Positions 51,294-60,481 of a DNA stretch of 64,000 nt are shown here, in pieces (position 1 is the first letter of the stretch; each line of letters begins with the position of its first letter). Location: NCBI RefSeq assembly GCF_009695635.1, contig NZ_VUNN01000009.1:1-64000 (forward strand). The letters run 5' to 3'. The DNA comes from Bullifex porci. GTDB taxonomy: Bacteria > Spirochaetota > Spirochaetia > Sphaerochaetales > Sphaerochaetaceae. The notes under the pieces are model-generated. The model did not search any database and had not been told where the DNA came from. It saw only the letters and a list, made by a program, of their open reading frames with translations. The position numbers were made by a program, and so were the translations under genes.

Positions 51294-52103
51294 TCATTCG
51301 CGTTTACCTTCGCGTTTCCCCTCACGCTTACCTTCACGTTTTCCTTCTCGCTTTCCCTCGAGTAGACCCTCAAGCTTACCATCATTTTTTATATCTTCAA
51401 TTGCCTTACACATGTTATAACCTCCATCATTTGGAATATCTACCTTCATTATTGTTTCTAATAACTTAGCTGTTCTATAATCAAGGTTCTTAAAGGCCTC
51501 TTCACTATTAATATAACTTAAAAGCGCATTTTTATCTCCTTGGTTTTTAATAATATTTAATACTAGCTTTAATGGCTTACTTATTTTATTTAACTTTTCG
51601 CCCTTTAGCTCATGAGGATCTAATACATAGTATCCTGAGTTTACTAATGGATATCCAAAGGCATTTATCGCTTCATCTGATAAAAGCTTTCTTAAATCAG
51701 TTGCATTACTCCATTTCCTATCTAGCATATTAAACACTATGATATACACTGGCTTTAGCTTCTCACCCTCCTTGATAATAGCTATTTGATTATCATAGAT
51801 TAATAGTGATGCAATGCCTGCTCTTATTACCATATGCTTATCACTATATGCTTGTGACTCAAGACCAATGATTGCATATACATTTTCATCACTCTCCTTT
51901 ACTGTTGAATCATAAAGATTATCTACTAATACCTCTAAGGATTTATTCTTAGTAAACACTGTAGAATTAACAGGGTCTATTTCTCTTAGGTCTTCAGCTT
52001 TTATTCTTTCTTCTCCATTAAATAGAGATAGATTAACAAACTCTGAAAAGATCTTAGGATCAGAGAAAAAATTCTTTGCTGCGCGATCTTTTTCCTTTGC
52101 CAT
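51294..52103 (-). CDS. Rpn-family PD-(D/E)XK nuclease, tail interrupted by TGA
   Basis: A 269-residue member of the Rpn (recombination-promoting nuclease, formerly PDDEXK transposase) family. The nuclease core is VYAIIGLESQAYSDKHMVIRAGIASLL, where GLESQ supplies the E-x-Q/K part and the upstream acidic residue lies in the preceding helix. The C-terminus is five tandem GKRE units of 12 bp with many synonymous differences, then TGA at 51296-51294. The same frame stays open for 40 more codons to TAA at 51171, encoding a helical domain (TLYELTRDGIITKEIAANKLNI). The TGA sits where a sixth unit would begin, so it looks like a GGA-to-TGA change. The protein may therefore be truncated. Confidence 0.82.
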   Translation of the reverse strand: MAKEKDRAAKNFFSDPKIFSEFVNLSLFNGEERIKAEDLREIDPVNSTVFTKNKSLEVLVDNLYDSTVKESDENVYAIIGLESQAYSDKHMVIRAGIASLLIYDNQIAIIKEGEKLKPVYIIVFNMLDRKWSNATDLRKLLSDEAINAFGYPLVNSGYYVLDPHELKGEKLNKISKPLKLVLNIIKNQGDKNALLSYINSEEAFKNLDYRTAKLLETIMKVDIPNDGGYNMCKAIEDIKNDGKLEGLLEGKREGKREGKREGKREGKRE

Positions 52104-52385
52104 CGCTGCCTCCTTTTTTTGGTTTCTATTAATAATTCAAATAAAAGTTAAAAAAATCGTAATAAAAATGAGGTAAAAACATGAAATTCCAAGCCTTAAG
52201 ATTTATTATTTCTTTAAGATAAAATGAATTAAAAATTTTTTATTATTTTTTTAGGAGGTACAAAAAATCCTTCCTGGAAAACCAAAGAAGGATAAAGAAT
52301 ATTTTAATCTAGAATTTGAATTTCTTAGCACTTTTCTTAAAAATCATTTCCCTATTTTATTTAATTTCATACGTGTCTAGTTTTA
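52104..52385. other. Intergenic stretch, no gene supported
   Basis: AT-rich DNA between the divergent Rpn and aldehyde dehydrogenase genes (the total gap is 317 bases). AGGAGGT at about 52253-52259 followed by an inverted repeat ATCCTTC / GAAGGAT (near 52267-52293) resembles a ribosome binding site and hairpin, but no start codon or sustained frame follows. A 38-codon frame ending at 52380 lacks a start. Possibly a decayed gene. Confidence 0.45.
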
Positions 52386-52414
52386 TTGACAGCTAATACA
52401 TTATTTGTCAAAAT
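52386..52414 (+). promoter_or_regulatory. Promoter of the aldehyde dehydrogenase gene
   Basis: TTGACA (52386-52391) and CAAAAT (52409-52414) are 17 bp apart and end six bases before ATG 52421, without a ribosome binding site. The -35 is consensus, the -10 is weak. Confidence 0.55.
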
Positions 52415-52420
52415 AAAATT

Positions 52421-53800
52421 ATGAATGAAGAATATTTAATTGTTCGTAAGAAACAAGATGAGTACTTTAAGAGTGGTAAAACTCTTTTAATAAAAGAGCG
52501 AATTAAGAATTTAAAGACTCTTAAAAGTGCTATGAAATCTAATGAAGCTCTTTTATTAGATGCGTTATATAAGGATTTAGGAAAAACTCATTTTGAAGGC
52601 TATGAGACAGAGCTAGGTGTTGTATATAGTGAAATTAATCATTTAATAAAGCATACAAAGAAATGGGCTAAAAAGAAGAGAGTCGGAACTCCTTTAGCAC
52701 ACTTTCCTTCAAGCTCATATATTCTCAAGCAGCCAAAGGGTAATGTTTTAATTTTTTCACCTTGGAACTACCCTATTCAATTAGCATTAAATCCATTAGC
52801 AGCTGCACTTGCAGCTGGCTGTACTGTAATACTGAAGCCTTCAAGATATTCAGAATATACTAGTAAGGCCTTAAAGAAGGTACTTGGAGAGTTCTTTGAG
52901 GAAGGACTTGTATATGTTGTTGAGGGTGGTCACCAAGCAAACCAAGACTTACTCGATTTAAGATTTGACCACATCTTCTTTACAGGAAGTCCTAATGTTG
53001 GTCGTGTAGTAATGGCAGCTGCTAGTAAAAATGTAACTCCAGTTACACTTGAGCTAGGAGGAAAAAGCCCTGTAATTATTGATGAGAGTGCAAACATTAA
53101 GCTAAGTGCAACTAGACTTGCATGGGGAAAATATTTAAATGCAGGACAAACCTGTGTAGCACCTGACTATCTTTTAATAGATGAAAAGGTAAAGGATAGA
53201 TTTGTAGTAGAGTTTAAAAATGCTATTACAAAAATGTTCTCAACTAATCCTATTACATCACCTGATTTACCAAAGATAATTAATGAAAAGCACTTTGAAA
53301 GAGCAAAGAGCCTTCTTAAGTGTGGTAAAATAGTAATTGGCGGAGGATTTGATAACAACACATTAAAAATTGAACCAACCTTAATTGAGAAGCCTGATTT
53401 ATCATCACCACTTATGTGTGATGAAATCTTTGCTCCAATTTTACCTTTAATTACTTATAAATCCTTTGACGATGCATTAGAATTTATAAGACAAAGAGAA
53501 AAGCCTCTTGCATTCTATATTTTCTCAAAGAATAATGAGAGAGTAAAAAAAGCTCATGAGGTTCTTACCTTTGGTGGTGGATGTGTCAATGACTGTGTTG
53601 TACATCTAACTAATCCGAATATGCCTTTTGGAGGAGTTGGTAACTCAGGTCTTGGTTCATACCACTCAAAGCAGGGCTTTGATACCTTCACACATGAGAA
53701 GAGTATCCTAAGAAAGAGTCTTCTTTTAGACATACCAGTTAGGTATGCACCATATAAAAGTAATCTAAAGGATAAAATTGTAAGATTACTAATGCACTAG
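52421..53800 (+). CDS. Aldehyde dehydrogenase (class 3-like)
   Basis: A 459-residue NAD(P)-dependent aldehyde dehydrogenase. Rossmann segment GNVLIFSPWNYPIQLALNPLAAALAAG, cofactor motif FTGSPNVGRVVM, general base LELGGKSP (Glu), and nucleophile YLNAGQTCVAPDY (Cys). The short length and C-terminal hydrophobic/basic tail match the class 3 or fatty-aldehyde branch, which oxidises medium and long aldehydes to acids. Ten bases separate it from the next gene, which has its own ribosome binding site, so the two are probably co-transcribed. Confidence 0.93.
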   Translation: MNEEYLIVRKKQDEYFKSGKTLLIKERIKNLKTLKSAMKSNEALLLDALYKDLGKTHFEGYETELGVVYSEINHLIKHTKKWAKKKRVGTPLAHFPSSSYILKQPKGNVLIFSPWNYPIQLALNPLAAALAAGCTVILKPSRYSEYTSKALKKVLGEFFEEGLVYVVEGGHQANQDLLDLRFDHIFFTGSPNVGRVVMAAASKNVTPVTLELGGKSPVIIDESANIKLSATRLAWGKYLNAGQTCVAPDYLLIDEKVKDRFVVEFKNAITKMFSTNPITSPDLPKIINEKHFERAKSLLKCGKIVIGGGFDNNTLKIEPTLIEKPDLSSPLMCDEIFAPILPLITYKSFDDALEFIRQREKPLAFYIFSKNNERVKKAHEVLTFGGGCVNDCVVHLTNPNMPFGGVGNSGLGSYHSKQGFDTFTHEKSILRKSLLLDIPVRYAPYKSNLKDKIVRLLMH

Positions 53801-53810
53801 GAGATAAAAA

Positions 53811-54716
53811 ATGAAAAAACTATTAGCTATTGTGATGATGTTAATCATTGCATCAACACTATTTGCAGCATTTAATCCTGCTTATAGTGATTACCAGTTC
53901 TACAATGTTCATGACTATCAAACAGATAAGGCGTACCTTGAGAAAAGTCTTAACCAGGCAGCTGATAACAGTGAAAAGGCTGAGATCTTATGGAGACTTT
54001 CAAGAAACGTATTAACCTTAACAGATGATATTGAGAAAACTAGTGAAAACAAGCAGGCTAGACTTGATGGATATGAAAAGGCCCAGGAGCTTGCTCAGCA
54101 ATCTGTTGATTTAGTTGAAAGCTACAATGCTTACCACTGGTTAGCAAGTGCTATTGGTAGAATTGGACAAGTAAATGGACCTCTCAATAGCTTAAGCAAG
54201 GCTAAACCGATGAGAGCCTTAGTAGAAAAGGTTCAAAATGACTTTAATGCCGATTACACAGATTCCTGGTATGTTTTAGGTATTTTATATAACCAGCTTC
54301 CAGGTGGTATTAGCTTTGGTGATAAGGACTTTGCAATTAGCTATATGAGAAGATGTGTCGATACTCAAGATAACGTAAATAGAAATAACCTTACTAACTA
54401 TCTTGAGCTTGCCCAGCAGCTTGTTGATAGAGATTGGAGTGCATCTAAGAGAGCTAAAGAATTTGATAAAATGCAGAAGAAATATAATGCTGAGACAGTG
54501 CCTACAGAGAAGATGAAGTACTATGAGGGTAAGGATGGAAAGAATGGAAAGCCATTCTACTCAACTGTTACTCAGGATAAAATCTCAGATAAGCAGGAAG
54601 CTGTAATGATTTTAAAATACGCTTTAGCATTCTATGAAAAAACTCCTGTAAAGTTTGACTCTGATGCATCTAAGCTTGATGAAATTAATAAGCTTCTAGC
54701 AGCTATAACAAAATAA
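53811..54716 (+). CDS. Secreted TPR-like helical protein (TatT-like)
   Basis: A 301-residue exported protein: signal peptide MKKLLAIVMMLIIASTLFAA, then helical repeats. The region YHWLASAIGRIGQVNGPL followed by DSWYVLGILYNQLPGGISFGDKDFAISYMRRCV resembles TPR-like repeats of the treponemal TatT/RMD family, which partners periplasmic TRAP substrate-binding proteins. No TRAP transporter is nearby, so the partner is unknown. It follows aldehyde dehydrogenase and ends in its own terminator. Confidence 0.7.
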   Translation: MKKLLAIVMMLIIASTLFAAFNPAYSDYQFYNVHDYQTDKAYLEKSLNQAADNSEKAEILWRLSRNVLTLTDDIEKTSENKQARLDGYEKAQELAQQSVDLVESYNAYHWLASAIGRIGQVNGPLNSLSKAKPMRALVEKVQNDFNADYTDSWYVLGILYNQLPGGISFGDKDFAISYMRRCVDTQDNVNRNNLTNYLELAQQLVDRDWSASKRAKEFDKMQKKYNAETVPTEKMKYYEGKDGKNGKPFYSTVTQDKISDKQEAVMILKYALAFYEKTPVKFDSDASKLDEINKLLAAITK

Positions 54717-54727
54717 CTATTTTAGGT

Positions 54728-54755
54728 TGTAGGACTTTTCCTACAGCTTTTTTTT
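54728..54755 (+). terminator. Terminator of the TPR-like gene
   Basis: A 7-bp stem TGTAGGA / TCCTACA (54728-54734 and 54739-54745) with a four-base loop is followed by a run of eight T. Confidence 0.87.
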
Positions 54756-54776
54756 AACTATAATGCCATGCTTGTT

Positions 54777-56027
54777 ATGGAATACAATTCAAATAAGCTT
54801 AATTGGCTCTTCCAATTATTTAGAGGTTTTTTAACAGGTGCACTTGTTGGTGTCCTTATGACCATATTTGCACTCTCTATTAATGTTGTCGGTAAAATAA
54901 ACTCCTCTTACCCTTTCTTGGTTTTTCTAATTCCACTAGGAGCTGTTGCAACTACCTTTTTATATAAGGTAGCAGGAACAAGATATAGAAATAGTACAAC
55001 AGAAGCTATTGATGATATTAATAATAGAAGTCGTAACCTAGCAAAATCACAGGTACAGCATGCTGTATGCCCTCAAATGGGAGCAATTGCCTATATTGCT
55101 ACTTTAATCACACATATTACTGGTGCTTCAGGTGGTAAGGAGGGATCTGGTGTTCAAATTGGACTTGCCGGTGCCTCTGCTGTTGAAATGCTAGAAAATA
55201 AGCTATTTAAATTAAATTCAAATAATAATAGCGAATATTATTTAATGTGCGGAGCATCTGCAGCCTTTGGTGCCCTATTTTCATCTCCTATAGCAGGAGT
55301 TATGTTTGGAACACAATTTGCATCTCCAAAGACAACAAGACTCGATGCTTGGCTTCCTTGCACGATTTCTTCATTTACAGCAGTAATAATTTCAAAGCTA
55401 TTAAATATTCATATATTACATATACCTGAGTTTATTCCTCTCGATGTAACAGTAAGTAACTATTTAATAGTAGCAATATTTGCAGTTTTAGCTGGATTTT
55501 ATTCAAGGTTATTCTGCTTCATTACTCACTCTATTAAGCACATATTCCAGAGCAAGATAAAAAATGAATATTTACAGGTATTAGTACCAAGTATCATCCT
55601 ACTTGGAGTTTCTATGATTACCTATGCCTTTACAAAATCATTTAAATATAACGGCTTAGGTGGTGCTTTACTTTCAGATATTATTGAAGGAAAAGCAAAT
55701 CATGTAGCAGACCTTATGAAGCTCTTAATGGTTGCATTTACCTTTGCAGCTGGATTTGCTGGAGGTGAGGTTGTCCCTCTTTTAATTGTAGGAGCTGGCT
55801 TTGGCATGAGCTTTGCATCTCTCTTCTCTCTTCCAGTTTCTGCGTTTGCAGTATTAGGAGCTATTTCAATGCTATCTGGAGGAACTAACCTTCCACTTGC
55901 ATGCTTTGCTTTAGGCCTTGAGCTATTTGGCTACAGTGAGCCTACACTACTATTCCTAGCTGCAGCACTGAGCTTCTTAGCCTCAGGAACAAGTGGAATA
56001 TATAACCACCAGAAAAAGCCTTATTAA
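54777..56027 (+). CDS. ClC-family chloride channel/transporter
   Basis: A 416-residue polytopic ClC protein with about ten hydrophobic segments. The selectivity-filter regions are recognisable: GASGGKEGSGVQIG, in place of GREGP with the gating Glu kept, and GGEVVPLLIVGAGFG, in place of GGxFxP. The first filter motif GSGIP is replaced by a polar segment (RNSTTEAIDDINN), as in divergent ClC branches that include fluoride exporters; substrate is therefore open (chloride or fluoride). TATAAT lies at 54759-54764, which makes ATG 54777 more likely than ATG 54768 only three bases from it. No fluoride riboswitch is visible. Confidence 0.85.
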   Translation: MEYNSNKLNWLFQLFRGFLTGALVGVLMTIFALSINVVGKINSSYPFLVFLIPLGAVATTFLYKVAGTRYRNSTTEAIDDINNRSRNLAKSQVQHAVCPQMGAIAYIATLITHITGASGGKEGSGVQIGLAGASAVEMLENKLFKLNSNNNSEYYLMCGASAAFGALFSSPIAGVMFGTQFASPKTTRLDAWLPCTISSFTAVIISKLLNIHILHIPEFIPLDVTVSNYLIVAIFAVLAGFYSRLFCFITHSIKHIFQSKIKNEYLQVLVPSIILLGVSMITYAFTKSFKYNGLGGALLSDIIEGKANHVADLMKLLMVAFTFAAGFAGGEVVPLLIVGAGFGMSFASLFSLPVSAFAVLGAISMLSGGTNLPLACFALGLELFGYSEPTLLFLAAALSFLASGTSGIYNHQKKPY

Positions 56028-56034
56028 GCCTTTA

Positions 56035-56072
56035 AACACCTCCTTAGATAATCTTTGGAGGTGTTAATTTTT
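56035..56072 (+). terminator. Terminator of the ClC gene
   Basis: A 9-bp stem AACACCTCC / GGAGGTGTT (56035-56043 and 56057-56065) is followed by AATTTTTAT, seven bases after the stop. Confidence 0.87.
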
Positions 56073-56101
56073 ATAAAATACTAAATTAATTATCTTTCAT
56101 G

Positions 56102-56156
56102 TTGACAATAGTAATATAGGTATATAATATATGAATAGTTGCTCATATATTCATAT
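56102..56156 (+). promoter_or_regulatory. Promoter and ArsR/SmtB-type operator of the metal ATPase gene
   Basis: TTGACA (56102-56107) and TAATAT (56125-56130) are 17 bp apart. Overlapping and following the -10 is the dyad ATATGA-N8-TCATAT (56129-56148), plus a further TTCATAT half-site at 56150-56156; a second reading is a nine-base inverted repeat ATATGAATA / TATTCATAT. This layout is characteristic of ArsR/SmtB metal sensors that block P-type ATPase genes until metal binds. No such regulator gene lies in the window, so it would act from elsewhere. Confidence 0.72.
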
Positions 56157-56168
56157 ATTGGAGGATCT

Positions 56169-58355
56169 ATGACAAAGCATACATTTAATATTTCTATTGA
56201 CTGTCCACACTGTGCTCAAAAAATTGAAAGCACACTAAATAGTGATAAAAGAGTCGAAAAAGCAATACTCGACTTTAATAATAAAAAATTAACTGTAAAT
56301 AGCGAGCTTTCTCGAGAAGAGATTATTAAAATAGCTACAGCTATCTCCGATGAAATAAGCTTTGAGAAAACCTATAGCTTTAATGCTAAAATCGATTGTG
56401 CAGATTGCGCTAAAAAGGTTGAAAGAGCTCTAAGCGGAAATAAGAATGTATCATATGCATCCTTCGATTTTCCAAAGGGTAAGCTAGTTGTAAAAACTAC
56501 ATTAAATAAAGCAGAAATTGAAAAGCTCTGTAAAGAGTGTGAGGATGATATTGAGCTTTCAGAACATGAAGAGATAGAAAATGATCAAAAGCTAGAACTA
56601 ATAAGAATATGTGTTTCTCTAGCTATTTTTATAGTTGCATTTACTTTTAAGCTCCATTATCTTTTTTTACTTTCCTATGTAATAGCTGGTTATGATGTAT
56701 TAATAAATGCAGTTAAAAATATTTTCAAAGGAAAGATTTTTGATGAAAACTTCTTAATGAGTATTGCAACTGTTGGAGCATTAATTCTTTCCTCCTACTC
56801 AGAAGCCGCTGCTGTAATGATCTTCTACCAGATAGGTGAATACTTCCAAGCAAAGGCAGTTAGAAAAAGTAGAAAATCAATTAAAGCTCTTCTCGATATA
56901 ACAGCTAAGGAAGCTCTACTTGAGAATGGAGAATTAATTAGTGTTGAGAAAATAGAGGTAGGAACAATTATCGTTGTAAGACCTGGTGAAAAGGTTGCTC
57001 TTGACGGTGTTGTAGTTGAAGGCACCTCTGCACTCGATGAAAAGGCATTAACAGGAGAGAGCTTACCAGTTGATGTTGAAGTAGGCTCTAATGTTTTATC
57101 AGGCTCTGTAAACCTTTCATCATTAATAAAGGTAAAAGTTACAAAGAGATATGATGAATCAACAGCTACAAAGATTATAGAGCTAATTGAAACTAGTAGC
57201 GATAAAAAGAGTAAGAGTGAGCAGTTTATTACACGCTTTTCAAGATACTACACTCCACTTGTTTGTCTCTTAGCTTTAATAATTGCCTTTATAGTTCCAT
57301 TAATTACAAAGGATCCTTTTAATATGTGGATTTATAGAGCTATGGAGCTATTAGTTATTTCATGTCCTTGTGCTTTAGTACTTTCTATTCCACTCTCCTA
57401 TTTTGCTTCAATTGGCGCATATGCTAAGAATGGAATCTTAGTTAAGGGCTCTGATGTTGTTGAAAAGCTCTCTAAGGTAAGTAAAATTGCATTTGATAAA
57501 ACAGGAACTCTAACTAAAGGAGAATTAACCTGTACAAGTGTTATTAATCTTACAAGCTTAAATATCATGCCTTATTTAGCATCACTTGAAAGCTCATCAA
57601 CACACCCAATAGCAAAAGCAATTGTAAAGAGTAATAAGGAGCAGCTTTTTAAGGTTGATCATCTTACAGAGCTTCCTGGAAAGGGTATTAAGGGTGATAT
57701 TAATGGAGTTACCTACTATGCAGGAAATAGTAAGCTATTTAGTAATGTAAATGAGTCTAAAGAGACAGCTGTATACTTTGGTACCTCAGATGAGGTTCTT
57801 GGATATGTTACACTCTCTGATACAGTTAAGGATGACTCAGTAAAGGCTATAGAGGATTTAAAGAGCTTAGGAATTAAGGAATTAACTATGATTTCAGGTG
57901 ATAAAAAGGAAACCTGTGAAAGCATAGCTAAAAAGCTTAAGCTTGATTCCTTCCACTATTCACTGCTCCCTGACCAAAAGCTTGACACTCTAAAGGCTAT
58001 GATGAGTAGTGATAGCATTGTAGCTTATTGTGGTGATGGTATTAATGATGCACCAAGCCTTGCTCAAGCCGATATTGGAATATCTATGGGTGGCTGTGGA
58101 AGTGATGCTGCAATTGAACAAAGTGATATGGTTATAATCTCTGATAGTCTTACAAAGATTAGCGATGCAATTAAAATAAGCAGAAGAACAGAGCTAATTG
58201 TAAAGGAGAACATAGTCTTTTCATTAGCAGTAAAGCTTTTAGTTATCATATTAGCGATTATTGGCTTATCATCGATGTGGCTTGCAATTTTCTCTGATGT
58301 TGGAGTTGCACTAATTGCTGTTATCAATGCTATGAGGTCTGGTAAAAAGCTTTAA
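56169..58355 (+). CDS. zntA: Zn/Cd/Pb-exporting P1B-type ATPase (ZntA/CadA type)
   Basis: A 728-residue heavy-metal efflux pump. It has two N-terminal metal-binding HMA domains (CPHC at 12-15 and CADC at 77-80). About eight membrane spans follow, with the CPC site in ISCPCALVLSIP. The catalytic motifs are TGES, DKTGTLTKGE (phosphorylated Asp), SSTHPIAKA and GDGINDAPSLAQADIG. The last span holds SDVGVALIAVINAMR, where the Asp is the ZntA-type ligand for divalent Zn/Cd/Pb rather than Cu. ATG 56169 has GGAGG five bases upstream; a longer frame to 56139 includes the operator. Likely induced by metal through the ArsR-type site. No terminator follows before the EF-G promoter. Confidence 0.95.
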   Translation: MTKHTFNISIDCPHCAQKIESTLNSDKRVEKAILDFNNKKLTVNSELSREEIIKIATAISDEISFEKTYSFNAKIDCADCAKKVERALSGNKNVSYASFDFPKGKLVVKTTLNKAEIEKLCKECEDDIELSEHEEIENDQKLELIRICVSLAIFIVAFTFKLHYLFLLSYVIAGYDVLINAVKNIFKGKIFDENFLMSIATVGALILSSYSEAAAVMIFYQIGEYFQAKAVRKSRKSIKALLDITAKEALLENGELISVEKIEVGTIIVVRPGEKVALDGVVVEGTSALDEKALTGESLPVDVEVGSNVLSGSVNLSSLIKVKVTKRYDESTATKIIELIETSSDKKSKSEQFITRFSRYYTPLVCLLALIIAFIVPLITKDPFNMWIYRAMELLVISCPCALVLSIPLSYFASIGAYAKNGILVKGSDVVEKLSKVSKIAFDKTGTLTKGELTCTSVINLTSLNIMPYLASLESSSTHPIAKAIVKSNKEQLFKVDHLTELPGKGIKGDINGVTYYAGNSKLFSNVNESKETAVYFGTSDEVLGYVTLSDTVKDDSVKAIEDLKSLGIKELTMISGDKKETCESIAKKLKLDSFHYSLLPDQKLDTLKAMMSSDSIVAYCGDGINDAPSLAQADIGISMGGCGSDAAIEQSDMVIISDSLTKISDAIKISRRTELIVKENIVFSLAVKLLVIILAIIGLSSMWLAIFSDVGVALIAVINAMRSGKKL

Positions 58356-58360
58356 AGCAA

Positions 58361-58390
58361 GTGACAAGCTACACCGTTTTTTGGTATGCT
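58361..58390 (+). promoter_or_regulatory. Promoter of fusA, directly before the start codon
   Basis: GTGACA (58361-58366) and TATGCT (58385-58390) are 18 bp apart and end seven bases before ATG 58398. No ribosome binding site is present; a leaderless message is predicted. Confidence 0.55.
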
Positions 58391-58397
58391 TTTCTCT

Positions 58398-60425
58398 ATG
58401 AATGAAAAAGAGATAAGAAACATCGGTATCATGGCGCATATCGATGCAGGAAAAACAACTACAACAGAAAGAATTCTATATTATACAGGTGAAAACCATA
58501 AAATTGGTGAGGTAGATAATGGTGAAGCTACCATGGACTTTATGCAGCAAGAGCAGGATAGAGGTATTACTATTGCTTCTGCTGCAACTACCTGCTATTG
58601 GAGAGACCACCAAATAAATATTATCGATACTCCGGGACACGTTGACTTTACAGCAGAGGTTGAACGTAGCTTAAGAGTTCTTGATGGTGCTATTGGAGTA
58701 TTTTGTGCTGTAGGAGGTGTTGAGCCTCAGACAGAAACAGTATGGAAGCAAGCCGATACCTATAAGGTTCCTCGTATTGCCTTTGTAAATAAAATGGATC
58801 GCTTAGGAGCTAATTTCTATGAAGTATTAAACGAGATGGAAAAGAAGCTCGGAGCAACACCAGTACCTCTATTTATTCCAATTGGGGCTGAAAGTAATTT
58901 TACAGGTATCATCTCACTTTTAGAGATGAAGGCACTATACTTCTCTAGCGAGGATAAGGGCTCAACTATTACAAAAGAGGATATCCCAGCTGATTACCAA
59001 GCAAAGGCAGAGGAATATAGAGAAAAGCTAATAGATGCTTGTGCTTCATATTCAGATGAAATTACAGAGCTATACTTTGAGGGAGAAGAAATTCCAACTA
59101 ATTTAATTATTTCAACACTTAGAAAGTGTACTCTAGAGAGAACACTACTTCCTGTATTTGTTGGCTCCTCCTTAAAGAATATTGGTGTACAGCCTCTTCT
59201 TGATGGAGTTGTTGACTTACTTCCAGCACCTAATGAGGTTCCACCTTTAAAGGGCTATTGGGAGAAGAAGGATAAGGAAATTGAAGTAATCCACGATGAG
59301 AAGGGTCCAATGCTTGGCCTTATCTTTAAGATTGTTGTAGACCCAAAGGCTGGTCCGCTCTGCTTTGTTAGAATGTACTCTGGTATTCTTAAAAAGGGTG
59401 TTGCTATTCAAAACATTACTAAGAACAAGAAGGAAAGAGTTAATAGAATTGTTAGAATGCATGCCGATATCATGACAGATTTAACAGAGCTAAAGGCTGG
59501 AGATATTGGTGTTATCATTGGCTTTAAGATGGCTCAAACAGGTGATACTATTGGTACAGAAGCTCATCCATACCTACTTGAAAAGATGCACTTCCCTAAC
59601 CCAGTTATCTCAGTTGCTATCGAGCCAGAGAGCACAGAGGAGCAGGAGAAGCTTAAAAAGGCTCTTGAAAGCTTATCATTAGAGGATCCAACCTTCACAT
59701 ACAAAGATGATGCAGAAACTGGTCAGCTAGTTATTTCAGGTATGGGAGAGCTACATCTAGATGTTCTAGTAACTAGAATTACTAAGGAGATGAAAATTAA
59801 AGCTCGTGTAGGTAATCCTCAAGTATCTTATAGAGAGTCTATTACCGGAGAGGCTGAAGAGGAATTCTCCTTTGATAGAACTATCGCTAATAAAGAAAAC
59901 TGGGCAAAGCTCACACTTTCTGCTAAGCCTCTTCCTGCAGGCAGTGGAAATGTACTTAAGATTAGTGCAAACACAAGAGATATTCCTGAAGAAATTATTG
60001 CTGCTGTAAAAAGCGGTATTGAGGGTGCATTTAAGAGTGGTATTAAGTTTGGTTATGAGACAACAGATATCGAAATAGATGTCAAGGATATTGCTTATAA
60101 TGAATTAACTAGTACTCCATTTGCAAATGAGGCTTGTGCAAACATGGCATTTGATGCAGTATGCCAAAAGGCTGGAGCAGTTCTTATGGAACCAATTATG
60201 AATGTAAAGCTTTCTGCACCAACACAATATGTAGGTGATGTAATTTCATCTATAACCAGTAGAGGTGGTATTGTAAATAGTATGGAGTCTAGAGTTGGTT
60301 CTGATTTAATTAGTGCAGAGGTTCCACTTCAAAAGATGTTTGGTTATACAACAGTTCTTCGCTCCTCAACACAAGGTAGAGGAACCTTCAGTATGGAATT
60401 CTCACACTATGCCCCAAAGGCTTAA
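58398..60425 (+). CDS. fusA: Translation elongation factor G
   Basis: A 675-residue five-domain GTPase that catalyses tRNA-mRNA translocation (and ribosome recycling with RRF). [22 protein letters not shown] (G1), [10 protein letters not shown] (G2), [14 protein letters not shown] with the catalytic His (G3), [10 protein letters not shown] (G4), then domains II to V including [12 protein letters not shown] start at ATG 58398 ([18 protein letters not shown]); the in-frame ATG at 58386 overlaps the -10 box and would not be transcribed. A hairpin terminator follows. A second, diverged EF-G gene is 2.3 kb downstream, with the hydrogenase between. Confidence 0.96.
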   Translation: MNEKEIRNIGIMAHIDAGKTTTTERILYYTGENHKIGEVDNGEATMDFMQQEQDRGITIASAATTCYWRDHQINIIDTPGHVDFTAEVERSLRVLDGAIGVFCAVGGVEPQTETVWKQADTYKVPRIAFVNKMDRLGANFYEVLNEMEKKLGATPVPLFIPIGAESNFTGIISLLEMKALYFSSEDKGSTITKEDIPADYQAKAEEYREKLIDACASYSDEITELYFEGEEIPTNLIISTLRKCTLERTLLPVFVGSSLKNIGVQPLLDGVVDLLPAPNEVPPLKGYWEKKDKEIEVIHDEKGPMLGLIFKIVVDPKAGPLCFVRMYSGILKKGVAIQNITKNKKERVNRIVRMHADIMTDLTELKAGDIGVIIGFKMAQTGDTIGTEAHPYLLEKMHFPNPVISVAIEPESTEEQEKLKKALESLSLEDPTFTYKDDAETGQLVISGMGELHLDVLVTRITKEMKIKARVGNPQVSYRESITGEAEEEFSFDRTIANKENWAKLTLSAKPLPAGSGNVLKISANTRDIPEEIIAAVKSGIEGAFKSGIKFGYETTDIEIDVKDIAYNELTSTPFANEACANMAFDAVCQKAGAVLMEPIMNVKLSAPTQYVGDVISSITSRGGIVNSMESRVGSDLISAEVPLQKMFGYTTVLRSSTQGRGTFSMEFSHYAPKA

Positions 60426-60446
60426 TTTAAGAGATAGAAAAGAGAT

Positions 60447-60475
60447 AAGGAGCTGCCGAAACAGCTCCTTTTTTT
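60447..60475 (+). terminator. Terminator of fusA
   Basis: A perfect 9-bp stem AAGGAGCTG / CAGCTCCTT (60447-60455 and 60462-60470) with a six-base loop is followed by five T. It may also stop the convergent hydrogenase transcript. Confidence 0.88.
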
Positions 60476-60481
60476 GTTTAA

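Noticed and set aside
51294-51296. TGA recoded as Gly or another amino acid genome-wide
   Set aside because: TGA serves as a real stop elsewhere in the window, for example in ATGA overlaps such as mraY-ftsW and murF-ftsL.
51294-51360. GKRE repeats as a phase-variable frameshift tract
   Set aside because: The unit is 12 bp, so gain or loss keeps the frame; the break is a nonsense codon, not a shift.
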